Shown: piece after piece, positions 16,612-25,008 of the stretch
How the letters are laid out: each line of letters starts with the position of its first letter
Position numbering within the stretch: the stretch's first letter is position 1
Source: UBA5794 sp964196275
GTDB taxonomy: Bacteria; Actinomycetota; Acidimicrobiia; Spongiisociales; UBA5794
DNA length: 34,509 nucleotides
NCBI GenBank assembly: GCA_964196275.1
Contig: CAXMSN010000069.1
Span: 1-34,509 of the forward strand
Direction: 5' to 3'
The notes under the pieces: generated by a model
The model's database searches: none
What the model was told of the DNA's origin: nothing
The model's input: only the letters and a program-made list of their open reading frames with translations
Program-made: the position numbers and the translations under genes

Positions 16612-17814
16612 ATGAGTACACCGCGATTCCAAATCAGGGCAGACCATCCAGACTTCCTCGATCTTCCCTGGGAGGAGCCGATCAGCTCCTGGGACCATCC
16701 AAGACTCGTATCGATGCCAGAGGGCGTGCATCGACATCCGATCGTCTTTGTGGCCTATGAGGACACGGTGTATGCCATAAAGGAACTTCCTCAGCGCTAC
16801 GCACGGGTCGAATTCGACGTGCTGCTCACCCTTGAGGAGCACACCCACAGATCCGCTCAGGCAGCGGGTCTCGTGGAGCGCGTGTGGCTCGATCCCCACG
16901 ACGAGCAATCCGCGGCCGTGATCACGACGTATGTGCGACACGCCTTTCCATACCGCAATCTGATCGCAGGAACAGGGTTCGGTCCGCGCCGGGAGCAGAT
17001 GGTCGACGCCCTGGCGGGGCTTCTTGTCGAACTCCACCTGGCTGGCTGCTATTGGGGAGACTGCTCGCTGTCGAACGTGCTGTGTCGGTACGACGCCAAC
17101 GCAATCGAAGCGATCATGATCGACGCTGAGACTTCTGCGCTGCACGCTGAGTTGAGTGCCGGGCAGCGCCGCGAGGACCTCGCCATCATGGTCGAGAACG
17201 TCGCAGGCGCGATGGCAGATATCGCTGCAGCGGCAGGAGACGATGTCGACAGGGCCGACCTCTGGCTCGGCACCGATATCGTCGAGCGGTACGGCGTGCT
17301 CTGGGCAGAGCTCAACGTCGAGCTGATCATCGGAAGAGACGAGGGATACAAGGCTCGCCAGAGAGTCGCGAGGCTCAACGAACTCGGTTTCTCAGTTGGT
17401 GCGGTTGAGCTCGAACCAGCTGATGGAGGTGATCGGGTCAAGCTCACAGTCGAGGTCGGCGGGCGAATGTTCCACTCGCAGCGTCTGCTGGAGATGACGG
17501 GTATCAACGCCAGCGAGAACCAGTCCCAGTACATCCTGAACGATCTCAACACCTATATTCCGTCGATCGAGTCGTCAGGTCTCGGCAAGAGCCTCGCCGC
17601 GATCAAGTGGCGGCTTGGAAGTTTCGAGCCGTGCATCACATGGATCGATCAGAATTGGCATGGCAGCGATCCGATCCAGGGGTTCTGTGACTTCCTCCAG
17701 TTCAGACGAGGCATGGCAGCGTCCCAGGGAGCAGACATACCGAACGACGAGGCCCTGATCGCGTGGGCAGGCTCGGGGTTCCCTGGCTTCCCACCCAGAG
17801 CCAACGAACCCTGA
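16612..17814 (+). CDS. DUF4032 protein with a kinase-like fold
   Basis: This is a 400-residue protein of a mainly actinobacterial family. The N-terminal half looks like a small atypical kinase: a Lys in AIKELP (about 60), a catalytic-loop-like YWGDCSLSNVL near 145-155, and IDAET near 170 in the place of the DFG aspartate. The C-terminal half (about 245-395) is the DUF4032 region proper and includes NLNTYIPSIES-like and PCITWIDQ segments. ATG 16612 follows AAGGG at 16601-16605. No substrate is known to me. A TAGGCT box at 16548-16553 could drive it separately from the cyclase. Confidence 0.85.
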   Translation: MSTPRFQIRADHPDFLDLPWEEPISSWDHPRLVSMPEGVHRHPIVFVAYEDTVYAIKELPQRYARVEFDVLLTLEEHTHRSAQAAGLVERVWLDPHDEQSAAVITTYVRHAFPYRNLIAGTGFGPRREQMVDALAGLLVELHLAGCYWGDCSLSNVLCRYDANAIEAIMIDAETSALHAELSAGQRREDLAIMVENVAGAMADIAAAAGDDVDRADLWLGTDIVERYGVLWAELNVELIIGRDEGYKARQRVARLNELGFSVGAVELEPADGGDRVKLTVEVGGRMFHSQRLLEMTGINASENQSQYILNDLNTYIPSIESSGLGKSLAAIKWRLGSFEPCITWIDQNWHGSDPIQGFCDFLQFRRGMAASQGADIPNDEALIAWAGSGFPGFPPRANEP

Positions 17815-17929
17815 GCGTCCGGGGCTCACGCACGCCCGTTCGGTTCCGGCTGGATCCATCCTCTTAACAAGCGTAGGTACAGACGGCGGGTCAAGGGTGC
17901 TGTGGATCGGACGCTTCGAAACCACTCCA

Positions 17930-17966
17930 TAGGCTGGTGGCTATGTCAACTCGGTCGGATATCTGA
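17930..17966 (+). promoter_or_regulatory. Candidate -10 box and 7-codon upstream ORF before the DUF3179 gene
   Basis: TAGGCT (17930-17935) is followed by 7 nt and ATG 17943, which encodes MSTRSDI and then TGA (17964-17966). The little frame is the same as that of the DUF3179 gene, whose ATG is at 18009, 42 nt further on. A leaderless upstream peptide is possible. No hairpin follows this TGA, so I do not treat it as selenocysteine. The remainder of 17815-18008 shows nothing else clear. Confidence 0.3.
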
Positions 17967-18008
17967 CACTTCCCGACCAGGCCAACATCTGCCATCGTTG
18001 ATAGGGCA

Positions 18009-19091
18009 ATGGATGTAGGAACGGAGCGACGCTCCTTGATCGTGCTGGCCGTCGGGGCACTGGTTGTGGTGTTCGGTGTTCTCTTGCTCGCTTCCGGGGG
18101 CGGTTCCGACGACGGTTCCGAGCAACTCACAGTGCCGGATACCAACGCCGATGTCGATGCCAGCGCTTCCGATGCCGTCGAACCGGTCGACCCGAACTCT
18201 GTGTACGACCCGGTTCAAGCGGGTGAGGCTACGCCAAGCACCTACCGCCAACTTCTTCGAAGAGATCAGATCGCACCGATCTACGACCCGAGTTTCACAT
18301 CCGCAGTCGATATCGACTGGCCGTTGGACGCCCTCATCGTTGGCGTTACAGGCGTAGAGACCTCCAAGGCGTATCCCGTGTCGTATCTCAACCGGCGAGA
18401 GATGGTGATCGATCACATTGACGGGGATCCGATCCTCGTCACCTGGTGACCACTTTGCGGCACGGCGATGGTTCATCGCCGCTCAAACGAAACGGGCGTC
18501 TCGGTGTTCGGCAACCAAGGTGCGCTGTTCGGGAATGCCATGACCTGGTGGGACCACGACACCGGATCCGTGTGGACCCAGCCTCGCGGTGAGGCCATCC
18601 TCGGGCCACGTAAGGGTGAGCGGCTGGAACTACTTCCGTCCACGCTCACCACGTGGGAGGCGTGGAAGACAGCCCACCCTGAGACCCTGGCGCTCGATGC
18701 TCCGGGCGGACGGTCGGGATTCGACCTTGTGAGGATGGCGGTCGTGATCGACCTCGGGACCGAAGCTGTCGCCTACTCGATTCCGGCCCTGAGAGAGGTC
18801 GGTGTGGTGAACGACGTCATTGCTGGGCTCGAGGTCGCCGTCGTGATCGACCCCGAAGACCCCAATCGGTGGGCAGCGTTCAGCCGCAAGCTTGACAACG
18901 AGGTCGTTGTCCTTGGTATCGGCCCGGATGGCCTGTTCGACGTCACGACCGGTACGACCTTTGATGCCTTCCTCGGCCTCGGACGAACGGGTCCGCTCGC
19001 AGATCAGAATCTGAGTAGGTTGTCAGCCTTCACGTCGTTCCCTGCGGACTACGAGACGTTCTTCCCCGGCCAACGGTTCTGGAACGGGTAA
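18009..19091 (+). CDS. DUF3179 protein with in-frame TGA: candidate selenoprotein (UxxC)
   Basis: Read through TGA 18447-18449, this is a 360-residue DUF3179 protein. An N-terminal hydrophobic segment (residues about 10-29) should anchor or export it. The family landmarks run on both sides of the TGA in the same frame: QIAPIYDPSFTSA and AYPVSYLNRREMVIDHIDG before, then PLCGTAMVHRR, FGNQGALFGNAM, GEAILGPRKGERLELLPS and TTWEAWKTAHP after. The family normally has CPLCG here, so the UGA replaces the first Cys of a CxxC pair (Sec147, Cys150). A strong hairpin follows at SECIS distance. The function of DUF3179 is unknown to me; a UxxC pair suggests redox chemistry or metal binding. A nonsense mutation at exactly this Cys codon (TGC/TGT to TGA) is the alternative. 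Confidence 0.8.
18463..18481 (+). promoter_or_regulatory. SECIS-like hairpin after the DUF3179 UGA
   Basis: Arms CGGCGATG (18463-18470) and CATCGCCG (18474-18481) pair perfectly for 8 bp around the loop GUU. The loop begins 21 nt after the UGA, within the 16-37 nt usual for bacterial SECIS elements, and starts with the expected G. The hairpin lies inside coding sequence, as bacterial SECIS elements do. Confidence 0.65.
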
Positions 19092-19117
19092 GCGATCGGG
19101 AGTAACACCCGCGAGAT

Positions 19118-20170
19118 CTACTCGGGATCGTCTGTGGCGGGAAAGCCAGCATCGACATGCTGCCTGAGGCCTTCCTTTGTTGCGTCATCGCAGAACGCTG
19201 CGTCGACGGCACGGAGGGTCACCTGGCGGAGATCGTCGACGTTCAGACCGAGGAATCGCAAGGCGAGATCGAACTCTCCCGTCATGGTCGAACCGCTGAT
19301 GAGGCGGTTGTCCGTGTTCAGCGACACGTTGAGGCCGGCGGGATACAGCTGCTCGAAGTGATGGTGGGCGGGTTGGATGCCATGCAGCACACCGTCTGAT
19401 GTTGGGCAGAGCTCGACCGGCGTCTGATCATCGAGGAGTCGCTGGGCAACGGGTCCAAGGAGCACGGTGCCATCCGGTTGTTGTGTGATGTCATCACGGA
19501 GTGTGTATGCCACGCCCAGCCGTTGTGCTCCTGCATCGAGCGCCTCCAAGATGCTGGCCGGCCCGGCCTCTTCGCCGGCGTGGATTGTGACACCGATACC
19601 GCCATCCAGCGCAACGCGGATCGCCGGTTCGTGGTCGGACAATGGCTGGTCAGTTTCCTTGCCCGCCAGATCGAATCCGACGACTCCCCGATCGCGACGA
19701 TCTACAGCGATCTGGGCGATCTCGGCAGAATCCGTGCCGTCGCGGAGTGCGGTGAGGACGAGCCTCGCCTCAATGTCGTGGGAATCTGCTGCCCGATGTA
19801 TCCCGGTGAGGACGGCATCAACGACGGTGCTCTTGGAAAGATCAAGGGTCGAATTCGGCCCGGGTGCCACTCGCACTTCTGCGTAGATCACGCCATCGAG
19901 TGCAAGGTCCTCGACCGCTTCGAACGCCATACGCTCGATCGCTTCCAGAGTCTGTGTCACAGCCACGCCATGGTCGATTACCCACAGAAGCTTGCCGAGG
20001 TCGCCAGCGCCCGAAGAACGAATCCAGCCTTCAAGCCGCTTCGGATCGGTGGTCGGAAGTCTCCGGTAACCGGCGGCCGCAGCCAACTCAACGAACGTGG
20101 ACGCACGGAGACCACCGATCAGGTGATCGTGAAGCACAACCTTCGGGAGGTCACCCGTCTGTATCTCCAT
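19118..20170 (-). CDS. Adenosine-deaminase-like amidohydrolase with altered active site
   Basis: This is a 350-residue TIM-barrel metal hydrolase closest to actinobacterial adenosine deaminases. The zinc ligands are His14 and His16 (LHDHL), His197 and Asp287 (SLNTDNRL); the catalytic Glu is Glu200 (HAGEEAG). Two residues conserved in true adenosine deaminases are missing. The Asp after HxHL that binds the ribose 5'-OH is Ile18 (HDHLIGG). The GHG histidine that helps activate the water is replaced in RLGVAYTL (Val220). It may deaminate another purine compound or be weakly active. ATG 20170 is preferred; the open frame up to 20320 lacks family residues. It is divergent from the betaine-type binding protein. 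Confidence 0.85.
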   Translation of the reverse strand: MEIQTGDLPKVVLHDHLIGGLRASTFVELAAAAGYRRLPTTDPKRLEGWIRSSGAGDLGKLLWVIDHGVAVTQTLEAIERMAFEAVEDLALDGVIYAEVRVAPGPNSTLDLSKSTVVDAVLTGIHRAADSHDIEARLVLTALRDGTDSAEIAQIAVDRRDRGVVGFDLAGKETDQPLSDHEPAIRVALDGGIGVTIHAGEEAGPASILEALDAGAQRLGVAYTLRDDITQQPDGTVLLGPVAQRLLDDQTPVELCPTSDGVLHGIQPAHHHFEQLYPAGLNVSLNTDNRLISGSTMTGEFDLALRFLGLNVDDLRQVTLRAVDAAFCDDATKEGLRQHVDAGFPATDDPE

Positions 20171-20303
20171 TCCGGTTGTGAGTGTACGTTTCCAGAGCGC
20201 GCCGTGAGGGCGATGCCCAATGCCTGTCTTGCTGACTGCGGTTAGCATCACCGAACGGTGGACGAGGACCTGCGATGCGGGCCTAAGCAATGTGAGGCGT
20301 GTG

Positions 20304-21380
20304 ATGGCGATTCGAACCAAAAACGGAAGGCACCGGTGGTCGCCGGTCTGGTCGTTGCTTTCGGTCCTTGCTCTCGTGTTGGCAGCATGTTCTGGCTCTG
20401 CTGAGGAGTTTCCGCAGACTCCCGGCGATGGCGTTCAGGTCGAGATGGCGAGGGCCAATTGGTCGACCGGCTACTTCCAAGCAGCAATAGTTGCCGAGTT
20501 GCTCGGCGAGCTCGGCTATGACGTCACGGACCCTGCCCAAACCGAGATGGCCCCGGATGCGTTCTTCCCCGCCCTCGCCGCTGGCGAGGTCGACATGTGG
20601 GTCAACACGTGGATACCGAGTCACGGCGCCTTCCTTGCGGAGTCGACAACCGGCGGCGGAACCATCGCCGACAACATTTCGCTGGTCGGCGCCATAGTCG
20701 GAGGAGGCGCGTTCCAGGGTTTCCTCGTCGACGTTGCCACGGCTGAGGCGAACGGTGTCAAGTACCTCGATGACATTGGAGATGATCCGGCGATAGCGGC
20801 ACTGTTCGATGTCGATGGGGACGGTGCGGCCGACCTCACCGGCTGCAACGAAGGATGGGGATGCAACGTTCTCATCGAAGAACTGATCGCCGCCAATGGC
20901 TGGGAAGCCACGATTACACAGGTTGTTGGGGATTTCGATGCCTTGTGGGCCGGTGAGGTCGAGGGGTTTGGCAACGGCGAGCCTGTGCTGTCGTACGTAT
21001 GGGCGCCGAGCGCATTCGTTGCGCAACTCGTACCCGGTGAAGACGTTCTGTGGCTCAGCGTTCGCCGAGACCAGGGAGACTCATCAGAGATCGCTCTCCC
21101 TCCCTCCCAGTGTCCAGGGCAGCCGTGCCAGCTTGGTCTCGCTCTCAACGAGATCATGGCGGCCGGAAACAGTGTGTTCTTCGAGGCGAATCCAGCCGTA
21201 GAGCGTCTCGTTTCTGTTGTCGGGATACCGCTTTCCGATGTAGCGGTGCAGAACCTGAAGATGCTCCTCGGTGAAGATTCAGAGGCAGACGTCAAGCGCC
21301 ATGCCGCCGAGTGGATCGCTGACAACGGCACCGTCGTCGACTCTTGGCTCGATGCCGCACGTGAATCAGCTGCGGGGTAG
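20304..21380 (+). CDS. Glycine betaine/proline-type ABC substrate-binding lipoprotein (OpuAC/ProX-like)
   Basis: This is a 358-residue exported binding protein. ATG 20304 follows GTGAGG, and the signal ends in a lipobox (LVLAAC, Cys29). The mature part has the OpuAC fold, with ANWSTGYFQAAIVAELL and MWVNTWIPSH resembling regions that line the quaternary-amine pocket, where Trp residues form the aromatic cage. Two CxxxxC pairs (CNEGWGC and CPGQPC) could form disulfides. No permease or ATPase gene is adjacent, so it must work with distant partners or as a sensor input. It is upstream of the Amt-kinase gene on the same strand, separated by 169 bp with a TATTCT box at 21472-21477. Confidence 0.85.
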   Translation: MAIRTKNGRHRWSPVWSLLSVLALVLAACSGSAEEFPQTPGDGVQVEMARANWSTGYFQAAIVAELLGELGYDVTDPAQTEMAPDAFFPALAAGEVDMWVNTWIPSHGAFLAESTTGGGTIADNISLVGAIVGGGAFQGFLVDVATAEANGVKYLDDIGDDPAIAALFDVDGDGAADLTGCNEGWGCNVLIEELIAANGWEATITQVVGDFDALWAGEVEGFGNGEPVLSYVWAPSAFVAQLVPGEDVLWLSVRRDQGDSSEIALPPSQCPGQPCQLGLALNEIMAAGNSVFFEANPAVERLVSVVGIPLSDVAVQNLKMLLGEDSEADVKRHAAEWIADNGTVVDSWLDAARESAAG

Positions 21381-21549
21381 GCCCTCCGGGTGATCAACGA
21401 ACCCGACCCGGCGCAGCGGATAGGGAATCAGGCGTGTATCGGAGCCATACGACAGGTGGACTCGTTCTGGCTATTCTCAGAAGCCGAGTTCTCGTCGGGG
21501 TCGGATTCCGTCGGGCATCAGAGATTCAGACGATGAAGGGTGAACGCCG

Positions 21550-24500
21550 ATGGTGATCGCACAGGTGCTTCAGATCGTTCCGGAGGCGGATCTTCTATGG
21601 GTCATCACCGCATCGGCCTTGGTGTTCCTCATGCAGGCGGGCTTCCTTGCGCTTGAAGCTGGCCTCACCCGTACGAAGAACGCCATCAATGTTGCCATCA
21701 AGAACATGGCTGACTTCGGAATCTCAACGGTGCTGTTCTGGCTCGTCGGCTTCGGGATCATGTTCGGCCCGAGCTTCAGTGGCTGGCTGGGAAGCGGTGA
21801 GTACGCGATGTCGTTCAGTGAAGGGCTTGCGTGGCCGACGGTGTTCTTCGTGTTCCAGGTGATGTTCGCTGGTACAGCTGTGACGATCGTGTCAGGCGCT
21901 GTCGCTGAGCGGCTCAAGTTCGGTGCGTATCTGTTGGTGGCGGTGCTTGTTGCGGGGTTCACGTACCCGATCTTTGGACACTGGGCCTGGAACGGCCTGC
22001 AGTTCGGTGAGGCAAACGGCTGGCTCGGTCAACTCGGTTTCTACGACTTCGCCGGTTCGACCGTTGTCCACAGCATGGGTGGATGGACCGCTCTGGCGCT
22101 CCTGCTCATTCTGGGTCCGCGCATCGGACGATTTCCCAAGGACGGTCCACCGAAGAAGATTACGGGAAGCAATCTTCCGCTCGCCGCGATGGGAGCGTTG
22201 CTCCTTTGGATCGGCTGGCTCGGGTTCAACGGTGGGAGCACGCTGTCGATTGGCCCGAGCGTGGGAAGAGTCATAGCCAATACCATCCTCGCCGGGTCAG
22301 TAGGCCTTGTGGTCACGATGCTCGGTGGGTACTTCCTCAAGGGCAGAGTTGAGATCGACCATGTCATCAATGGTTCCCTTGGTGGTCTCGTCGCCATCAC
22401 CGCCGGTGCGAACGTCGTCGACTCGGTGCCGGCAGCGATCATCGCCGGGATCGGAGGGTTGGTTGTTCTTGGAGCGTCGGAACTCCTTGAACGATTCAGG
22501 ATCGATGATGCGGTGGGAGCGGTGCCTGTGCACCTCGCTGCAGGCATCTGGGGGACACTGGCTGTCGGGATCTTCGGAGATCTCGACATCATCGGATCTG
22601 GTTTGAGCCGGTTCGGCCAGATACGGGCGCAGTCGATCGGCATTCTGGCATGCGCTGTGTTGGGTTTCGGAGTGACCTATGCGTTGGCCCGGTTCGCCAA
22701 CCGAGTCCGCCCCCTCAAAGTTCCGCCAGAAGCCGAACGTGTGGGCTTGAACGTATGGGAGCACGGGGCATCGAGCGACCTACTTGACTTCTTCGAGGTC
22801 ATGGACGAACAGTCGAAGACCGGGGACCTGTCCTTGAGGGCGCACGTGGAGCCGTTCACCGAGGTCGGTCAGATCGCTGACAAGTACAACGACCTGATGG
22901 GGTCACTGGAAGAGGCCGACACCCAGGTGCGGGACTATCAGGATCACCTCGAAGACATCGTTGAGACCCGAACGGGTGAACTGCACAAGGCGAACGAGGA
23001 ACTAGAACTCGCCCGAGAGGTAGCCGAAGGCGCAAACAAGGCGAAGAGCACCTTCCTTGCGAACATGAGCCACGAGCTGAGGACACCGATGAACGCGATC
23101 ATCGGCTACAGCGAGATGCTGAGTGAGGATGCCGAAGACGAGGGCTATGACGAGATCATCCCGGATCTCAACAAGATCAACGCGGCCGGTCAACACCTCC
23201 TGTCCCTGATCAACGACGTGCTTGACCTCTCGAAGATCGAGGCCGGGCGTATGGATCTGTTCCTCGAAACGTTCGATCTGAACGAGATGCTCGACAGTGT
23301 CGCCGGAACCGCTGCCCCGCTGTTCGCCAAGAACCAGAACGAGTTCGTGCTCGATTACGGCGACGATCTCGGATCGGTGCACTCGGACATCACGAAGGTT
23401 CGTCAGGGGCTCTTCAACCTCCTGTCGAACGCGGCGAAGTTCACAGAACAAGGGACGGTCACGCTCACGGTTGTGCGAGAGGAGCGCGAAGGCAGGGATT
23501 GGTTCACGATGGCGGTCGTCGACACGGGGATCGGGATTCCTGAGGACAAGCTCGGCGCCGTATTCGAAGAGTTCTCGCAGGCCGACGAATCGACCACCCG
23601 GGACTTCGGCGGGACGGGTCTTGGCCTCGCCCTCTCCCGCCAACTCTGCCAGATGATGGGAGGCGACATCCTTTTGGTAAGCGAGGTCGGCGTCGGTACA
23701 ACGTTCACCATCGAGCTCCCGGCCTGGATCGAAGAGGATGAGGCTGCTTCCGGGCAAGCCAGTCCAGGCGCCAACGAAGGTGTTGGCACACCATCGCCGC
23801 ACGAGCCATCCCCCACGGTGCGAGACCGGATACTCGTCATCGACGACGATCCTCACGCCCTTGAACTGCTGGAGCGTACGCTGTCAGCCGCTGGGTACGA
23901 GGTCGAGCTAGCCAAATCAGCAGCAGAAGGCATAGCAGCAGCTCGAATGAACCCACCGGCGCTGATCACCCTTGACATAGACATGCCGGACGTCGACGGG
24001 TGGACGGCACTCACCGTGCTCAAGCAGGATGAGCAACTCGCTGATATCCCGGTCGTGATGATCTCTGGGGACCCTGACCGGAAGAAGAGCTTTGCTCTCG
24101 GTGCTGTCGACTCGATCAGGAAACCCGTTGATCGCGCTCAACTCGTGAAGATCGTCGCACAACACATCGGCACAGGCAGTGGACGAATCCTCGTGGTCGA
24201 CGACCAGCCAGATGTTCGCGAGAGGTCCGTTCGAGCGCTGCACGCTGTGGGGTATGTGGTAGTCGAGGCTGAGAATGGTGCAGAAGCGCTTGAACTCGCC
24301 GCTGAGGATCCACCCGATCTGGTTCTCCTTGATCTCCTGATGCCTGTCATGGATGGTTTCGAATTCCTTGACCGTTTCCGCGAGACCGAGCATGGCCGTT
24401 CGGTTCCTGTAATCGTCGTCACTTCGAAAGATCTGGATGCCTCGGAGCGGGAGAGGCTGCTCGCTGTGACGTCTGGCGTGGTCCAGAAGGGCAGCGACGC

Positions 24501-24576
24501 CATGACCGATGTGGTGGACAGGGTCGGCGAGATATTCGGTGGCTCAGCTTCTCCCGAGGTTGGCGGAGCGGAGTGA
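21550..24576 (+). CDS. Ammonium transporter-histidine kinase-double receiver fusion
   Basis: This is a 1008-residue membrane sensor. Residues about 12-405 are a full Amt/Rh channel, keeping both pore histidines (His174 in VVHSMGG and His328 in PVHLAAGIWG) and the Amt tail motif GLNVWEHG (399-406). A HAMP-like/coiled segment (about 408-500) leads to HisKA with His508 (NMSHELRTP), the N-box Asn627, and ATP-lid motifs DTGIG (658-662) and GGTGLGL (687-693). Receiver 1 has Asp809 and Lys858; receiver 2 has Asp928 and Lys980, the latter followed by Gly rather than Pro. Amt-kinases are thought to report external ammonium. The start is ATG 21550 after AAGGG. It is probably co-transcribed with the following response regulator. 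Confidence 0.93.
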   Translation: MVIAQVLQIVPEADLLWVITASALVFLMQAGFLALEAGLTRTKNAINVAIKNMADFGISTVLFWLVGFGIMFGPSFSGWLGSGEYAMSFSEGLAWPTVFFVFQVMFAGTAVTIVSGAVAERLKFGAYLLVAVLVAGFTYPIFGHWAWNGLQFGEANGWLGQLGFYDFAGSTVVHSMGGWTALALLLILGPRIGRFPKDGPPKKITGSNLPLAAMGALLLWIGWLGFNGGSTLSIGPSVGRVIANTILAGSVGLVVTMLGGYFLKGRVEIDHVINGSLGGLVAITAGANVVDSVPAAIIAGIGGLVVLGASELLERFRIDDAVGAVPVHLAAGIWGTLAVGIFGDLDIIGSGLSRFGQIRAQSIGILACAVLGFGVTYALARFANRVRPLKVPPEAERVGLNVWEHGASSDLLDFFEVMDEQSKTGDLSLRAHVEPFTEVGQIADKYNDLMGSLEEADTQVRDYQDHLEDIVETRTGELHKANEELELAREVAEGANKAKSTFLANMSHELRTPMNAIIGYSEMLSEDAEDEGYDEIIPDLNKINAAGQHLLSLINDVLDLSKIEAGRMDLFLETFDLNEMLDSVAGTAAPLFAKNQNEFVLDYGDDLGSVHSDITKVRQGLFNLLSNAAKFTEQGTVTLTVVREEREGRDWFTMAVVDTGIGIPEDKLGAVFEEFSQADESTTRDFGGTGLGLALSRQLCQMMGGDILLVSEVGVGTTFTIELPAWIEEDEAASGQASPGANEGVGTPSPHEPSPTVRDRILVIDDDPHALELLERTLSAAGYEVELAKSAAEGIAAARMNPPALITLDIDMPDVDGWTALTVLKQDEQLADIPVVMISGDPDRKKSFALGAVDSIRKPVDRAQLVKIVAQHIGTGSGRILVVDDQPDVRERSVRALHAVGYVVVEAENGAEALELAAEDPPDLVLLDLLMPVMDGFEFLDRFRETEHGRSVPVIVVTSKDLDASERERLLAVTSGVVQKGSDAMTDVVDRVGEIFGGSASPEVGGAE

Positions 24577-24627
24577 GATTATCTAGCGTGGCGAGTAGAC
24601 ATTCGACGTGGGAGAAGAGGACGTAAC

Positions 24628-24993
24628 GTGGCGAAAGTGCTGCTGGTCGAGGACAACGAGATGAACAGGGACATGTTGTCGCGTCGTCTCATCAAGCGTG
24701 GCTACGACGTCGTCATGGCCGTCGACGGTGGTGCTGGTGTTGAGATGGCTTCGTCCGAGAACCCTGACATCATCCTGTTGGACATGAGTCTCCCGGTCAT
24801 GGATGGCTGGGATGCTGCGCGAGCCATCAAAGGGAATCCCGCGACCGAGCCGATTCCGATCATCGCTCTGACGGCGCACGCACTCGCTGGCGATCGCGAG
24901 AAAGCGATCGAGGCGGGATGCAACGACTACGACACGAAACCGGTCGATCTCAAGCGCCTCCTCGGAAAGATGGAGGCGCTCCTTGGGGAGTGA
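24628..24993 (+). CDS. Single-domain response regulator (CheY/DivK type)
   Basis: This is a 121-residue lone receiver: acidic pocket VEDN (8-11), phospho-acceptor Asp in LLDMSLPVMDG (near 53), Thr in ALTAHA (near 82) and Lys in TKPVDL (near 104). It has no output domain. GTG 24628 follows GGAGAAGAGG (24611-24620), 51 bp after the Amt-kinase gene. It is the obvious candidate partner or phosphate shuttle for that kinase. This sequence type is common next to hybrid kinases, so the pairing is inferred from position. Confidence 0.92.
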   Translation: MAKVLLVEDNEMNRDMLSRRLIKRGYDVVMAVDGGAGVEMASSENPDIILLDMSLPVMDGWDAARAIKGNPATEPIPIIALTAHALAGDREKAIEAGCNDYDTKPVDLKRLLGKMEALLGE

Positions 24994-25008
24994 GCGCTAG
25001 CGCCGTCC

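Noticed and set aside
17964..17966. Third in-frame TGA upstream of the DUF3179 start as a selenocysteine codon
   Set aside because: No family homology lies upstream of 18009 and no hairpin follows this TGA; it is better read as the end of a short leader ORF or chance.
18447..18449. Frameshift or genome-wide reassignment of TGA as the reason for the split DUF3179 gene
   Set aside because: The frame is identical on both sides, so no indel is needed. TGA clearly terminates ordinary genes here (hmuT at 2020-2022, hmuU at 3048-3050, arcB at 28401-28403) just before or inside the next start.
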